Source of the DNA: Brienomyrus brachyistius
Taxonomy: Eukaryota; Chordata; Actinopteri; Osteoglossiformes; Mormyridae
Assembly (NCBI RefSeq): GCF_023856365.1
Contig: NC_064543.1
Coordinates: 9,016,452-9,080,451 of the forward strand
Length of the DNA: 64,000 bases
Direction: 5' to 3'
Shown here: positions 1 through 13,830 of the stretch, one piece after another
Layout: every line of letters begins with the position of its first letter
Numbering within the stretch: position 1 is the first letter of the stretch
Program-made: the position numbers and the translations under genes
Notes under the pieces: generated by a model
The model's input: the letters and a program-made list of their open reading frames with translations, nothing else
Database searches by the model: none
Told to the model about the DNA's origin: nothing

Positions 1-786
<786 letters not shown>

Positions 787-930
787 AAAGATATAGTCGT
801 CCATGTATCGCTTCTTGAGGTTCTCCACGATGGCGTCCTCGTTGATCTTGGTGAGCAGCACCATGTCGTCCACGCCGCTCTGCTTGACATTGTGGCTCTG
901 CCAGTGGTACCGGTACTGCCCCTTGCTCCC
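787..930 (-). CDS. myo1e: myo1e, coding exon 2 (start of myosin I motor domain)
   Basis: This exon encodes 48 residues from [14 protein letters not shown] through SGVDDMVLL and [14 protein letters not shown]. That is the extreme N-terminus of the motor domain of long-tailed class I myosins, just before the TYIGSVLISVNPF strand. Myo1e is an actin-based motor linking membranes to actin, with roles in endocytosis and podocyte junctions in vertebrates. The GSKG(x)Y(x)YHWQSHNVK start and [15 protein letters not shown] resemble vertebrate Myo1e more than Myo1f, which begins GSKERFHWQSHN. The exon is phase 0 at both ends. On the minus strand the acceptor reads TTTTGCAG and the donor is a weak GTATCC. 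The initiator Met should be the last codon of a separate first exon at higher coordinates. No stop or frameshift is seen. The rest of the gene lies left of this window. The paralogue (myo1ea or myo1eb) cannot be decided. Confidence 0.88.
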
Positions 931-1087
931 CTGCAAAACACAAACGGACCCCTTCAGAATCACACCACAAGGTCCAGCTCCTCACAGACCCCTCGAAAGA
1001 CCTCATCCTACATTGAGAAGAACTTGTGATTTTTATGGACGGATGTTTTTTTCAGAGCAATACAATTTAAGCACCTTTCTCTAAAAA

Positions 1088-1238
1088 CAATGTTTCCTAA
1101 TCCGATCGATCCTCAGGGACACTCAGACAATCCACATTTTTGCTCCCTCCCATCTCCCGCTAAAAATGTGGACTGTCTGGTAGGGAGCAAAAACATGGAC
1201 CGTCTGAGGGTCCCCAAGGACCGGGTTGGGAAACACTG
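1088..1238. mobile_element. hAT-like MITE (151 bp, imperfect palindrome)
   Basis: The ends are inverted copies: CAATGTTTCCTAATCC on the left and the complement of GGTTGGGAAACACTG on the right. Internally, ATTTTTGCTCCCTCCC pairs with GGGAGCAAAAACAT. The flanks CTCTAAAA and CTCTAGGG look like a decayed 8-bp target duplication, which fits hAT insertion. It has no coding capacity. Similar TTTCCCAACC...GGTTGGGAAACACTG elements are abundant in fish genomes. Confidence 0.6.
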
Positions 1239-1708
1239 CTCTAGGGTTTAACAGCAAGGCCCCGCCTGTAATTTGACTCAGAGACCTTTTAGTTAATGCT
1301 TGGGCTTAACCGGTATATCTACCAGCTGACTACACCTACAGGCCTCCGGTGTTTTGTGCCTCTCCGGAATCTGCTTCCCTGAGTTACGTCCATGACTTGG
1401 AAGGTGCTGGGACACTCTCAACGCCTGCCCCCTTTGAGGGCCCTGTTAGCACGATTTCCTCCCTGCTGTGTTATGGGGTATCCATGTACCCCCCCAGACT
1501 GCTGTCTATAAAGGTTCTGCTGTCTCACTTGCTGTCTGTCAGGCTGCGTACCACCCCACCGTCTGTATTAAAGGTTTTCAGTTGAACTCAATGTTACCAG
1601 GTTCTTCTATGGTACCACCACCAGAAAATCTCAACAATGCACAAGGAATAAGAACATTCTAGGCACCAGATACCAAGCCAGTGGCAGCTGGATCATAACT
1701 GAGCACAG

Positions 1709-2112
1709 CAACGCCGACCGCTCCTCAGACAACGCGACCGCTCCTCAGGCAACGCCGACCGCTCCTCAGGCAACGCGACCGCTCCTCAGATAACGCCGAC
1801 CGCTCCTCAGACAACGCCGACCGCTCCTCAGGCAACGCCGACCGTTCCTCAGACAATGCCGACCGCTCCTCAGACAACGCCGACCGCTCCTCAGGCAATG
1901 CCGACCGCTCCTCAGACAACGCCGACCGCTCCTCAGGCAATGCCGACCGCTCCTCAGACAACGCCGACCGTTCCTCAGGCAACGCCGACTGCTCCTCAGA
2001 CAACGCCGACCGCTCCTCAGGCAACGCCGACCGCTCCTCAGGCAACGCCGACCGCTCCTCAGACAACGCCGACCGCTCCTCAGACAACGCCGACCGCTCC
2101 TCAGACAATGAC
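1709..2112. repeat. 21-bp minisatellite, about 19 copies
   Basis: The unit is GCCGACCGCTCCTCAGACAAC with a recurring GAC/GGC variant in the last third. Early copies are one base short (ACGCGACC). Because 21 is a multiple of three, several frames stay open and give artefactual repeats such as TAPQTTP or SALSEER. Confidence 0.95.
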
Positions 2113-3500
2113 GACCACTTACCATTTATCTAGTGGAGGTGAGATTCAAACACCTGTCCCTGAAGGGAGGAGGTGACCGGACTTCCCAGTGAGCCTGAAC
2201 ATTATTATTAACAACTGGATATATCAAATAATTAGTAGTGGACCTAAAATAGACTAACCTGGGACAATTTCCTTGTCCAATGTAATGATCCTCATCCTGA
2301 TTCTCTGATTCTCTATTTCTCTTCATGTCCAGTTTCTCAAAACAATCCCACAGGATCATTTCAAATACAGCAAATCAATCAAACGCATTACTTCTCTCTA
2401 AGCAGAGCCATTTGCCACTGTGTCTGTAGAATGCTATTTATACATGCAGGAAATGCCATGCCTGACATTTATAGAGAAACAGGCCAATTATTCATTGCTT
2501 GGAATTTTATTTGTAGTAATTAGCCAGCATAACATCATGACTGACAGCACAGCCATAATTAACCTCAGAGTAAAGTGTCAAGGTGCATGCACTCTGCTGT
2601 ACTAACAATTCAATCCAGTGGTTAAACACCGGACTGACCACTGGGACAATGAATTATACGCTATTTTATGCTTCTGCTTTTTTAAGAGATGAGCTGGACC
2701 ATTTGCCGGCCAATCCTCACCATTTTCTTTTCCTCTTACGGATGTTAAGTGGTGAGTCGTTCCAGGGTTCTCACATGTGATTTCCGAGTGCTGCCGATAC
2801 TGTTTGTTCCCTCGTCTCCTCCTGTCTTCCCCTCTGTTTGTCCATCTGTCTGTCTCATTCTTTCCTTCCCCATTCCCCCCCCAACCCCCATTCCATCCTC
2901 CCGTTCGGTTTCTGTCGAGAGCACATCTATAAAATAGCTTCGCTAGTTCACCATAAGCTCTGAGTCATTGTCATCTGGCTACTGTGTCTCTCTCCTGTGC
3001 ACAGAGATAATCAATGGAACAGCCTCCACTTGACCGCTGGCCTGCCCCTTTGTCCCTCTCAATTGACGGACAGCCTAAGAGGCCAACCGGCTGCAGCTTT
3101 TCCACCAATAAAGAGTTTGAATACTGGCGGCCGCAGACTCATTGTCAGCGGTGTGCTTTCTCAGCCTGAGGCTCAGAGGAGGGTAGAGCACTATATGCAT
3201 TTCTGTTCTCGTAACTCGACCCCTTTTTTTCCATGGTCTTGGAATGCTTTGATGGTACTTATGGGAAGTGATTCACACGAAACGTTTAAACCGCTTCCAA
3301 AATTCAAAACATAACACCGAGCAACCGGCAAGCAAAGAGTGCTGCTGAGAAAATCACTTTACTGCAGCAAGGGGCTGAAGCTGCAGCAGTACAGTGGAGA
3401 AAAGAAAAGTCAGGTGGTCTGAAGGTACTGAATCACACACGTGACTATGAAAAGCTAAAGGGCACAGTCCTCATGCCCTACGTAAACATTTACATTTACA
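2113..3500. other. No recognisable gene
   Basis: Nothing is recognised here beyond short C-rich and T-rich tracts near 2815-2900. Open frames are short and have no splice-flanked coding character. Confidence 0.5.
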
Positions 3501-3897
3501 GTGATCCCCCGCCAAACACGGAAGTTATGTTCCAGACCCACCAGCGATGGGTGAAAATCTGCGATATAGAAAGACCATTTAAATAAACATTTTTTTATAT
3601 AGTTTAAGCCTTAAAATACCCCTCTCACATGCTTTAAACACATGTAAAGTTATTAAAACACACTTTGTAAACACATATGATATGTGGATGTCGGGATAAG
3701 GATCCAAAGCAACCTGCACTGCTCATTTAAACAGCTGGACACTGAAACAGCTCACTCTGAGGACGTTGCTTGAGGGTACATCAACCACCTCCTTCTGGGA
3801 TTTGACCCAGCAATAAGTCCATGTCATTAACAACTGCAGCCTTCAGAACAATAAAATAAACAACTTCACATAGCAATCTGTGTTATCGTGGGAGATT
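3501..3897. mobile_element. Probable DNA-transposon remnant
   Basis: The left end CAGTGATCCCCCGCC, followed by ...GTTCCAGACCCACCAGCGATGG and ...GAAAATCTGCGATATAGA, has the style of a common non-autonomous vertebrate DNA element. The stretch TGTTATCGTGGGAGATTAAC near the right limit is weakly its inverted counterpart. Borders are approximate. Confidence 0.35.
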
Positions 3898-4299
3898 AAC
3901 CGCAAAAGTACGACATTCTTGTTATTGTTCCAGAAGGTAACTATTTTGATATTATTCCTGACATGCACCAGAACACTGAGATGGCCTGCAAGCTGATTAG
4001 ATAAGGCCTGTGTAGACGGCCTGATGGAGAAGTGTGCAAGGGTAGAACACTGGCAGTCTCAGGACCACCTTCAGCTCACGCACAGGCAGATGACCAAATG
4101 TGAGTGTGGCTGCTGGCCCAGAGCAGGCAGTGGTGTACCTGACCGTAGCGAGCCCAGAGGGGGGACACGTCATCTCTGGTTCGTTAACGACACTTTAAGG
4201 GCCTGGCCAGTGCTGAGCAGAAACCCCACAGAATGACCATATGTAAGAAGCCTCAGAGTTGCTTTTTTGCAAGCAAATCACTGCATGGGCTGTGCCAGT

Positions 4300-4996
4300 G
4301 ACACTGTGACCTGAGACACAGCTGCCACTGCACCTCTCAAAGTGACCAACTGCAGGGAGGGTGCTAGAGACACTGTGACCTGAGACACAGCTGCCACTGC
4401 ACCTCTCAAAATGAACCACTGCATGGATGGTGCTAGAGACACTGTGACCTGAGACACAGCTGCCACTGCACCTCTCAAAATGAGCCACTGCATGGATGGT
4501 GCTAGAGACACTGTGACCTGAGACACTGTACCTCTCAAAGTGACCAACTGCAGGGAGGGTGCTACAGACACTGTGACCTGAGACACAGCTGCCACTGCAC
4601 CTCTCAAAATGAGCCACTGCATGGATGGTGCTAGAGACACTGTGACCTGAGACACTGTACCTCTCAAAGTGACCAACTGCAGGGAGGGTGCTAGAGACAC
4701 TGTGACCTGAGACACAGCCACCACTGCACCTCTCAAAATGAGCCACTGCATGGATGGTGCTAGAGACACTGTGACCTGAGACACTGTACCTCTCAAAGTG
4801 ACCAACTGCAGGGAGGGTGCTAGAGACACCGTGACCTGAGACACAGCCGCCACTGCACCTCTCAAAATGAGCCACTGCAGGGATGATGCCAATGACACTG
4901 TGACCTGAGACACTGCCGTCACTGCACCTCTCAAAATGAGCCACTGCAGGGATGATGCCAATGACACTGTGACCTGAGACACTGCCGTCACTGCGT
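4300..4996. repeat. Compound minisatellite with 69-bp and 60-bp units
   Basis: Units begin CACTGTGACCTGAGACAC. Successive starts at 4302, 4371, 4440, 4509, 4569, 4638, 4698, 4767 and 4827 show 69-bp units followed by strictly alternating 60-bp and 69-bp units. The 60-bp form lacks 9 bp around the AGCTGCCACTGC segment. This is a 129-bp higher-order repeat with about ten subunits in total. The last two copies carry a different tail (GGGATGATGCCAATGA). Both unit lengths are multiples of three, so minus-strand frames of 248 and 281 codons stay open. Confidence 0.93.
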
Positions 4997-7900
4997 CGCA
5001 GCGTCTCCTGGGAACGAATGGCACTACTTTTGGGGCACAAAAGTGCAGCTCCCTCTGGCGTCTACATGAAAGCAGGAGCGAGCCGTGATCACTGCGGAGC
5101 GCTTGCTGGTTAGGACGCTCTCCACAGCTTTACAGGGAAATCACAGCCCCATTTTTGTCGTCGTTACATACCCTATTAAAAAAAAACAGCACTTGCCAAC
5201 ACGATTTCGGCTGTATGCGACACAAACGGTGTTCGGCACGTAACACATGGCTTGCATCAGAGTACCGCCCAATCCGTGCCCTTCCAGTCACAAACCATCC
5301 CCATTATTCAATCTGAGCATCTGTTACGGGAATCTTACATCCACCCAAGATCTATAAGACGACTATCCCTTCATGCAAATACCATTGCCTTATTTGGAGA
5401 GGAGTGAGTCGGGCTCGGGGTGCAGGAAATGGCTGGGTTTGATTCCGTCTCGCAGACCTCCTACGTCACCATTACCAAGGCTCTCCTCTCACTTCACGAG
5501 CCCATCCAAGTTCATTTAGCCCCCCCTGATTTGGACCTGATGACCCACTTATAAAACACAGATAACTATGCCTTGTAGGTGCCCTTGTTCTTTTTAAGAA
5601 TCGGTTTCATTTTACATTTGATGGACTATTTAGGCACAAACAAAAACACAGGCTGACCACGTGTTATGTCTACATGCTAGGCTCTAAAAAGATGTATCGG
5701 TTTTATGCAGACACGTATGTTTTCAGTTAATATTTAATTAACTTGGTTTAATGTTACAAATTAAAATCTAATTAGGAAACAAAGGGTCTGTGCTCCATAA
5801 ACCCCCCACTCCGCCTTGTCTGTGTGCTGCCCTGACCCACAGGCTGCGGTTTGGCTGGCAGACACAGCCAACGCTCACACTGGGAATTAACAAACTGGGA
5901 GTGGAATCGGTAATGGGGAGGCTGCAACGGCTGCTCGGCTTGAAGACGCAAATCCGCAGTCACGCCGTCACCCCAGACCCCGACAAAGGCTCCCTGGTGT
6001 TTCCACTAAGACAGACCCACCACGCTGACACTCACGGGCACCGAAGTCACCGGCCCTCTCTGTTCAGCTGCTACAAACCCAAACACTGAGCAAGTGTATC
6101 ATTGGGCACCAGATCCTGCAAACACAGATGACTGGTCGAGGTCTTCTTGTGGTGTGCTGGAGAGGCCTGAATGTCACACCAAGCACACCCAAAACCCTAG
6201 GCACAGAGTTCATGGAGTAATGCATTTTTTGCATCTACATTCTTATCTCCACTGGGGCCATGATCTGAGTTTGGTTTGAGGTAGTCATGGAGTCAAAGGT
6301 GCTTTTCAAGACTATTTCTCAAAGAACAGAACAATCCGTCCTGATTAGTTTAGCTCACACCCCCAGCAATTATTTTTTTCCTTATTCCCTTTGCCTTGGG
6401 AGGGGGGGGGTAGTGGGGTAACATAACAATGTCACATGTGATCCATGATGGCAACCCTGCAGGATCGAGTGCGTCAGATTAACTCTAATCCAAACACCTC
6501 TTGATTTCATGCCCCACACATAAGGCCAGTGAACTTGTCATCCTGTCATGCTGACCTAGATATATTCAGGGTGGAAGAGGTGGAGGGAGGAATGAAGGAG
6601 TCTTTTTGAAAACAAATGGCCACCTGGGTTTTATTAACACTGCAGAGTAACTTCTGAGTCAGCAGGTTCCTTGACCACATGTGCTGGGCGGCAGTATCAG
6701 TACGCTGACGGGCAGCGGCAAAACCGCCCAACAGAAACAACGACAGAAGTGCACAAGACCCCAGAATGCATGGAAAGGAGCCATAAGTCACCAGGAGAAA
6801 ATAAACAATGAGATGCTGCCTAGGGGAGCATCGGCATGATGGAATATGCATTAGGGGGTTAATACCACCCGTGACGCAGCATGGCAGGAAGTCCTCTGAC
6901 AGTAAGTGCAGAGGAGACCATGGTGCAAGGGGCTGGAGAGAGCGACTGAAGTGAGGGACACATGAGGAGGTGTAGCTTCCACTAAGACGGGGAGGGACCC
7001 TTGTCGCCTTATGAGGAGAGGACTGGCGACCTCTTCTGCGAAAGCAAGGGACAAAACAGGACAGCCCTCTCGTCCTCGACGCACCTTCATACAGGCGGCT
7101 GAAGGCTTTCAAACATCATCTGAGTGCCATGTGCTTCAGAAAATAAGAACAGTTTGTCCACGTTCTGGGAAATCAATTTCCAAAGCAAGCAAAAAGAGCC
7201 AAGAAACATCTGCTTAGGTGAGTCCATTAAGCTTGTCAGCATTTCTTAAAACCAACAGAAGTCTGGGAGTGGAATCAGAGACCCAGCAGACAAGGGCCAT
7301 GTGACCGAATCAAAACATGTGGCTGCCTACCTGGAAGCCTGAAGGAGCAGTGGGTGCTGAGACCTGATTTTCTTTTGGTGACTGTTAGCATGCGGAGAGT
7401 GAGTCTGCATCAGAGCCGCAGCCGTAACCTCAGATGCAGATACTGACACGTAGTTTTTTAATGTTCACAGGCCCTGTGCAGTTAAGCACTTCTAAAATAC
7501 ATTTAAGCACATTACAAGAGAGAGATGTCATTTCACTTTCTGAATGAAGCGTACACAAATGGACCTCGGTACAAACTGCCCTGTGAAGGGAGCACAGGGT
7601 GAAAAGCAGGAGCTAAGTCAGACTCCAGCTTGCGGAACAAAAATGCGAAATATAATTATATAATTATATTTAGAAACCTCATGTTATTCTTTACGCTATT
7701 ATCTTAGTGCTATCAAAAATTTGGTGGCGCCATGAGCATACTCTAGGGAAAAATACTCTGGACCAATCTGAGGCCATATCAGACACCGGCCAGCAAGGCC
7801 TGATTGGTCCCTGATCTAATTTCCCATGGCGTGATGCAACATTATACAAGGCAGATTTACCACCACGATGCGCCCTGCTACAGAAGTCTAAGTAACTATT

Positions 7901-9384
7901 CTGAAATAGGCCCTCAACTCATACCTACAGCTTCCACAGCCACACACTGACTTATTCATTACTGTTACAGACTCAGCCCACCTTCACATTATTGCAGGGA
8001 CCCGACACAGATGTGCTCAGTTTGAAATCAAGGCTAGAGAAGACCGGAGGCCGTTACGGATGTGCATAAATCAGCGGCCTGCATCGCTGTGTCTCCGTCT
8101 CTCCCTCTGTTACACTCTCGCTCTGTTTTTTCCATCTGTTGTCAAACACTTCATGTTGCTGTTATTTGTCCAGGATGCTCCCAAGACAGGAATCGGAAAA
8201 GCCCGAGAGACGAGGCTCCCAAAGTGGATCCAGGGCAACGGTAAATATCGCTATGACAACCGACCGCCTGTCACTGAGGCCTGTTGCCCACAATCCCTAC
8301 AGAAGATGTATGGCTAAGCGCCGGACCTTATGCCACCACAAGATCTGGGAAAACATAGGTTTTTTTTAGACAGAGTTTAATGTCACACCCTGCTTTATGC
8401 TTGCTGCACAAAATTACACTTTTTATGGGTTTATCAAAAGAGACTTGGCATGAAGCAAAAGTTGTAGAATGGATGTTTTTTTTGTAGCAGCCTAGCATTT
8501 AGAAAAGGTCGGAATCGAAAAGAAAGTCTACTGCAGTTAAATGACAATCTCAAGGTCCTCAGAGTTTGTTTTCACGGAATATTTCATAACAATGGACCGT
8601 TTCTGCTACGCGTGGTTCCAGCAAACACGAAGCAGGCCACCTCCTGTTCAACTGGAGTGATGTGACCGTTTTATTCATAAACGCCTTCATTTTGAAGATC
8701 ACCAGAGCATTCATAGAGATTCCATTAGGCACTTATATATTTACAGGCCAATTAGGAAAACCAAGGCGTTTAGGAACCAAGCGTTATTTAAACGAGATGG
8801 CGCGGCGCTAGCTGTTATAGCGGAGGAAATTAACACAAAGGAAGACAAACTTCACAGCTTCTCAGAAAACATAGCTCTTGTGGTGGAGATGAAGTGTTTA
8901 ATCATAGTGCAATTAAATGTGTTTCAGAAAGAGCAGACCTTTGAGCGCCCAGCAGCTTGGAAGGGCAAGACAATCTGGGAGCACAGGTACCTGCTCAGCT
9001 ACATCAGTGGCCTCTTGTTTGCTACAAGTCAGTGGGGAACCATGGTTGAGCCTGAGCGGCTCCATGGAAGGGACTGGTGCTTCAGGCCAGCAGCAGCCAT
9101 GGTTTGTAGTCGGAGCTAATTGGCCCATGAACTGAAACGGGACAGGCGGCCCTCCTGGGTGAGTGTCCAGGACACCCTAATGGAACAATGCTGAGGGTGA
9201 GTGCTGTGATCTCAGGGTCGCCAATCGCATCTGACACTCACACTTACAGACTCTCATGCTCACACAAGAAATCTTACGGCAAATCTACATTATTCCATTA
9301 TAAACCTAAAATTAGCTACATCAAAAGCATTCGGGTAGTTTGCAAACCCTAAAGACTATTTACAAGTTAATAAAACTCTTACAT
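4997..9384. other. No recognisable gene
   Basis: This is unique-looking, AT-moderate sequence. Apart from one weak splice-flanked segment at 8173-8240 no exon, RNA gene or identifiable repeat is supported. Confidence 0.45.
8173..8240 (+). other. Weak exon-like segment
   Basis: A long pyrimidine-rich tract (8090-8170) ending TTTGTCCAG precedes 68 bases that end at a GTAAAT donor. Two frames are open, one starting MLPRQESEKPERRGSQSGSR. No family is recognised and it may be chance. Confidence 0.15.
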
Positions 9385-9482
9385 ACATGAGTTTTAAATG
9401 TTTTCAGTTTTAAATGCTTGTGCAGACTCGTCTCCAATTGAAAATCTCACACCAGCCAGCTGACCTAAGTTGGCAACCCTGT
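9385..9482 (-). mobile_element. Partial hAT-like MITE copy (inverse of 19746-19961)
   Basis: The complement of this stretch (CAGGGTTGCCAACTTAGGTC, then AGCTGGCTGG, then GAGATTTTCAATTGGAGA) matches the left part of the element at 19746. So the same element occurs twice in this window, in opposite orientation. Confidence 0.55.
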
Positions 9483-9604
9483 GATCTGAGTGCGCTCAGT
9501 GGGAACCCTATGACAGTGGGGTCTGCTCCCTGTTCCAGGCAGGGGAGCATGGCTAGATAAAAGATCAGCCAAACATTAGCACTATCAGAGAAAAGTGTGG
9601 AAAA

Positions 9605-9830
9605 ACAGACTTCAAATCAGTATCAAATTAATGAGTAATGGGCTTCAACACAGTATGACATCATGGAGTAATGGCCTTCAAATAAGTTACAAATCAGGGA
9701 GTAATGGCCTTCAAATCAGTATGAAATCACGGAGTAATCAGTTTTAAATAAGTTACTAAATCAGGGAGTTATGGGCTTGAAATAAGTATCAAATCAGGGA
9801 GTAATGGGCTTCAAATCAGTTTCAGTTTCA
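9605..9830. repeat. Degenerate tandem repeat of about 33-38 bp, six copies
   Basis: The motif AAATCAGGGAGTAATGGGCT, followed by TCAAATCAGTATC, recurs about six times with substitutions and small indels (GGCCTT, TTATGG, AATAAG). This indicates an old array. Confidence 0.8.
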
Positions 9831-12800
9831 GGGAAGAAGAGTGCGATTCACATCCATGTGGGTTTTTTAATTAGATTTCCATTAGATTATCCGCATATGC
9901 AGCAGGTCAGGCTTCAGTCTGAGGGTGACACAATAACCGCACGGAATTCTCCAGAATGGTATCCACACCGATTCAAACCAAGCAGCAGTAACTTTCCAGA
10001 AATCCAGTAGTGATTACTCGACCTTCATTCACCTGCTGGCATTCTTTCCGGAAAAAAATGTACTTAGGCATGGGGAAATCTGACATCAAAATGGGAAAAG
10101 TCTGATTTGGTAAATCACACGGAAGCCTGAATATTTTAATCTCCTGCCAGTGAAACTCAACAAAGCAGCTGGAAGGTGAAAGGCAGCTTATTTAAGCACA
10201 GCAAGGAAAATGCCACAGGCAAAATTAATTTTCCCTTCATCTGAAGCTGAGTTCACACTCAAGTCTTGCTCATCCCTCCCAGGTAGCAAAGTGACCTCTC
10301 TAGTACAGCAGACAGGATTGTGCTGCAACAGGCTGGGACAGCAGTATCTTTCAGATACAGTGAGGCCCATCTGGGGAGGGGGCACCTTTTTGCGACGTCC
10401 ACTGTAGGTTTACCCGAGTGAGGACATGCGATACTGTGGAGTACCGGCTTTCCAAAATGTCTGCTGAGTCTGAACCAACCTCGCACAATTCTACTTCTGT
10501 GCGAGTCAATATTTACACTCAGCTTCGTCGCTGGCGTGTTAACAGAGCACTAGTGTCACGCAAAGCAAACAGTCTGAGTTAGCAGCAACTGCACAGCATA
10601 AATCAATAAGTACAGGCCGGGCAAGATTTTGGGCAAACTGAGAGAGCAGATATCAGTAGGAGAAAGGACAGATTCATTAAACCCAGGATTGAGGGGGTGT
10701 TCACCGATGATCTCAGCTCAGGACCTCATAACCTATTTTTAGAAGGGAACCTGAAAGAGGCAGTGTGCTGTGTTTTGCCCCCTCCCTCTGGATCCACCCC
10801 ACCTGCGTAACGCACAGGCTAAACAGGAGCCCTTCAGCCGCTGTGTGAATAGATACTGGCGTTCGAAAGTGAGACTTACAACCCTGAGAAAAAGTTTGTG
10901 AACCCCGTATTTCTTTTGTGGTTTATTTTAATATCGAAGGGCAGGTGAAATCCAGCCCTGAATCGATTGAAACATCCCCCCATCCACCTTCTAGCTCCAA
11001 GGTCATGGAGGTGGGGGGGGGGGAGTGGGCTGGGCCCTATTGGCTGGGACACCTTACCCCCACCATAACCCCAACTACTCTCCTTTCCCGAGGTCGTTAC
11101 TCTAGGTGTTCCTACACCTTTTCCCTCAATTCTTTTTTGTTAAATGAGACTACATTTAGTATCGTGATTTAAAAGACGATCTGAGCCTTTAATGGGGAAG
11201 TCCTCAGGTACAGCCTTTGTGTTCTGGCCACGCATCACATCAGCGGCCTGCTCAGCTGACAGGAAGCAGCTTCTGGCAGGCCTCCAAGCACATCCCTGCT
11301 CCAGGTCCCTCTTTCTGGTAGAACTCTAGAAGCCTCCCACGGCAGCTTCTGACAGGGAGTCTGCGGGCACCCAGATGGGGGGCCACGGGCTGCTTCTGAC
11401 AGGGCAACCCGCTCAAAGCGCCTGAGAAACTAAGGCAGGACTCAGGGCTGATTTCTTTTCCTCCTCTCCAAATTCCATTACACTCACAGCCGTCACCAAG
11501 GGACTGAGCACAAGTGACAATGACAGCTTCTCGTTTTGCAACAGATTCACAGTGATTCTCTGAATAGCAACAAAGTTCATGCCAAACGCCCTATATTTAA
11601 CGACTGATATGACCATGACTCATGCCTTTGTCTGAGTGGGCTGGACCTTTTCCTAATAAATACATCTCTGATAAATCAGGAACCTGATGTCAGGCTGCGT
11701 TCTTTATCAGCCAGACAATAACCGCGGACAGATTAAATGTGTCTTTAGAAGCACCAGCAGCAATACTGCCAATATGCTATTGACTTCCTGTAAATATTTT
11801 TCCTACATCGGAGATCTGATCTTCAACCCAGGTGGATGGGGTAGGTTCACAAATGAGGAGAGCTAGAATCTGTATGTTTCTGGAAGGGTGTGGGTTCAGA
11901 GCACAGATTGGTGCTGCTGCCCTGTGATTCCGCTCCTATGTTTCATCTGCACAAGAGTCCGTCAGGTCCTCCCTGCCTGTAGTTCATGGTAGCTACAGGC
12001 GGAAAGAAAACCAATATGGAATCTCGTCAACAAAAACAAACAATATCAAGTTATAAAGCAAAAGAAAACCGTTACCCCCAATACTCATGTTACATTTGTA
12101 CTGAGGCAAGAGTTGCATTTCAGTTGAACTTGTAATTGAAAAACCATAAGAGCAAGAATTTCTGAATACTGAACAATAGCCAGAATTCAGTTGCAGACTA
12201 TTTTTTTGGGGTGTTCCAGCCAAGATTGAAGGTGTTTCCCCTCACGTGACCTTCACACTGGATTTGCTTCCTGTGTGAACAGGAAGTGCACAATTCAGTC
12301 GGCTTCCAAGCAGAAAAAAACACCCATATACAAAAACCAGGGTCTGGTCAACTTAACGTGGCAAAATGGAGCGATGCAGATGACATCACTCATCTAGTGT
12401 TTTCCCTTAGGGTAGCCTGTTACTTGCATCCTCACAGCCTCCATCCATGGAGCTGGTACGACGGAAGATAAGTCAAGGCCCTTCGGGGATTGGCCAGCAG
12501 AGCGCTGCGTCAGCAACGAGTAACCAAATCTCTTTAGCTCAAAGGGCCCTGATCTTTTATTTATCCATGCTGGCAAGTCAGTGGCTCTGAGAGGCCCTGT
12601 GCTTTCAAGGTCTAATGAAAAACACAGATCCTACAAATTTGCTAAGAAAGTTCCCAGAAAAAAACAGGTGTATTTTCAGCTTATCAGTATTAACTTCACT
12701 ATCTGTGACCTTCACCGCTGGATGGAAAACGTCGCAGAGCGTGTAACTGAGGGGGACTGGTGTCCTGGGCCCCAGACAAAGACCGTGTCATGATAATATG

Positions 12801-13590
12801 GTGAAACCTTGCATGACAAGGACGGAGATGCAGATCAGCTGCAGGAGTGAGCTGCTCGGAACAAACATGGCGGAGTAAAGAGACGAGAAAGTACATGCCT
12901 CACATTCGGCTCCGAGGGAGCTGCTTTCCGGCCTCAGACAGCATACGGTTTTAAATCAATTATTAATCTGGGGATTTCGCCATACACTTAGGGGTACAGG
13001 GTTACACTTAGCAGTTATTCTATATAAAATAATAAAACCATACGATATTAATCTGTTATACCTCATGAGACGCGCCATTTGAATTACTAATATTTGTCAT
13101 ATTTGTTTGATGTTGTCTGTGTGCATACAGTCAATATTTTCCCACAAAATATGCAATAGTTCCATGACGTGAAAATCTAAGTACTTTTGCAGGGACTAAC
13201 TTCTGAGACTCTCATTAAACTGCGAAACACCCGTTCCTCAGAGACGATGGGAAGAAGATCCAAATTCCACACACACAGAGGATTCAACCCCCCAGTCATG
13301 GGGGGGCGTGAAGCACCAACGCTCCCCACAGAGCCACCATGCTGGTCCAACCGCAAATCAAGCTGGAAAAAAACAAGCCGGGGTAGTGGATGGACGGCAC
13401 AAAAACCACGCAAGTGTGACACTTACTACTTAATGCGGATGACATGCTGAAACCCTGGCAAACTGCCTGAGGTGATATTTGAATCGTTCACCGAGATCAG
13501 AGTTAAAACACCGTGATGTCATTCACCTTCCCTCGACTGGCAGTGGGACGATACTTTGCAAAACAAATGCCTATTTTAAATAACTTCTTA
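9831..13590. other. No recognisable gene
   Basis: Mostly unremarkable non-coding sequence with a G-tract near 11010. No identifiable exon or element was found. Confidence 0.45.
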
Positions 13591-13591
13591 C

Positions 13592-13830
13592 CATAATCTC
13601 TGAACTGTCAAATCGAACGAACGCGCAGCTTTCAGTCGGGCTATGAGATCACTGGAGACTGAGCTGCGACGGCTTCTGCAGCTTTTCCAGCCTGACGAGT
13701 TCACCGTGTCCCCCCCCCCCACCCCCCCACTCTGCCCGAGAGAGGACGTACATTCCTGCAATCTTTCTTTTTTTTGTGCTGCAGAGGGGAGAAGGGAGGG
13801 CACACTTTGAAATGGGGGGGGGGATGATGT
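13592..13830 (-). promoter_or_regulatory. Candidate myo1e first exon and promoter (alternative A)
   Basis: On the minus strand an ATG at 13594-13592 is followed at once by GTAAGAAG. That is what a one-codon myo1e coding exon 1 should look like, because exon 2 begins at the second codon in phase 0. The ATG has A at -3 and gains G at +4 after splicing. The upstream 100 bp (13600-13700) contains about nine CpGs. Equally short matches arise by chance, and 16643-16645 is a rival. Confidence 0.25.

Noticed and set aside
1725..2176. Repeat proteins over the 21-bp array (both strands)
   Set aside because: Three frames are open simultaneously, as expected from a tandem repeat and not from coding selection.
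4195..5040. 281-codon minus-strand repeat protein
   Set aside because: Matches the 69/60-bp array exactly, with two overlapping frames equally open and no family or start context.
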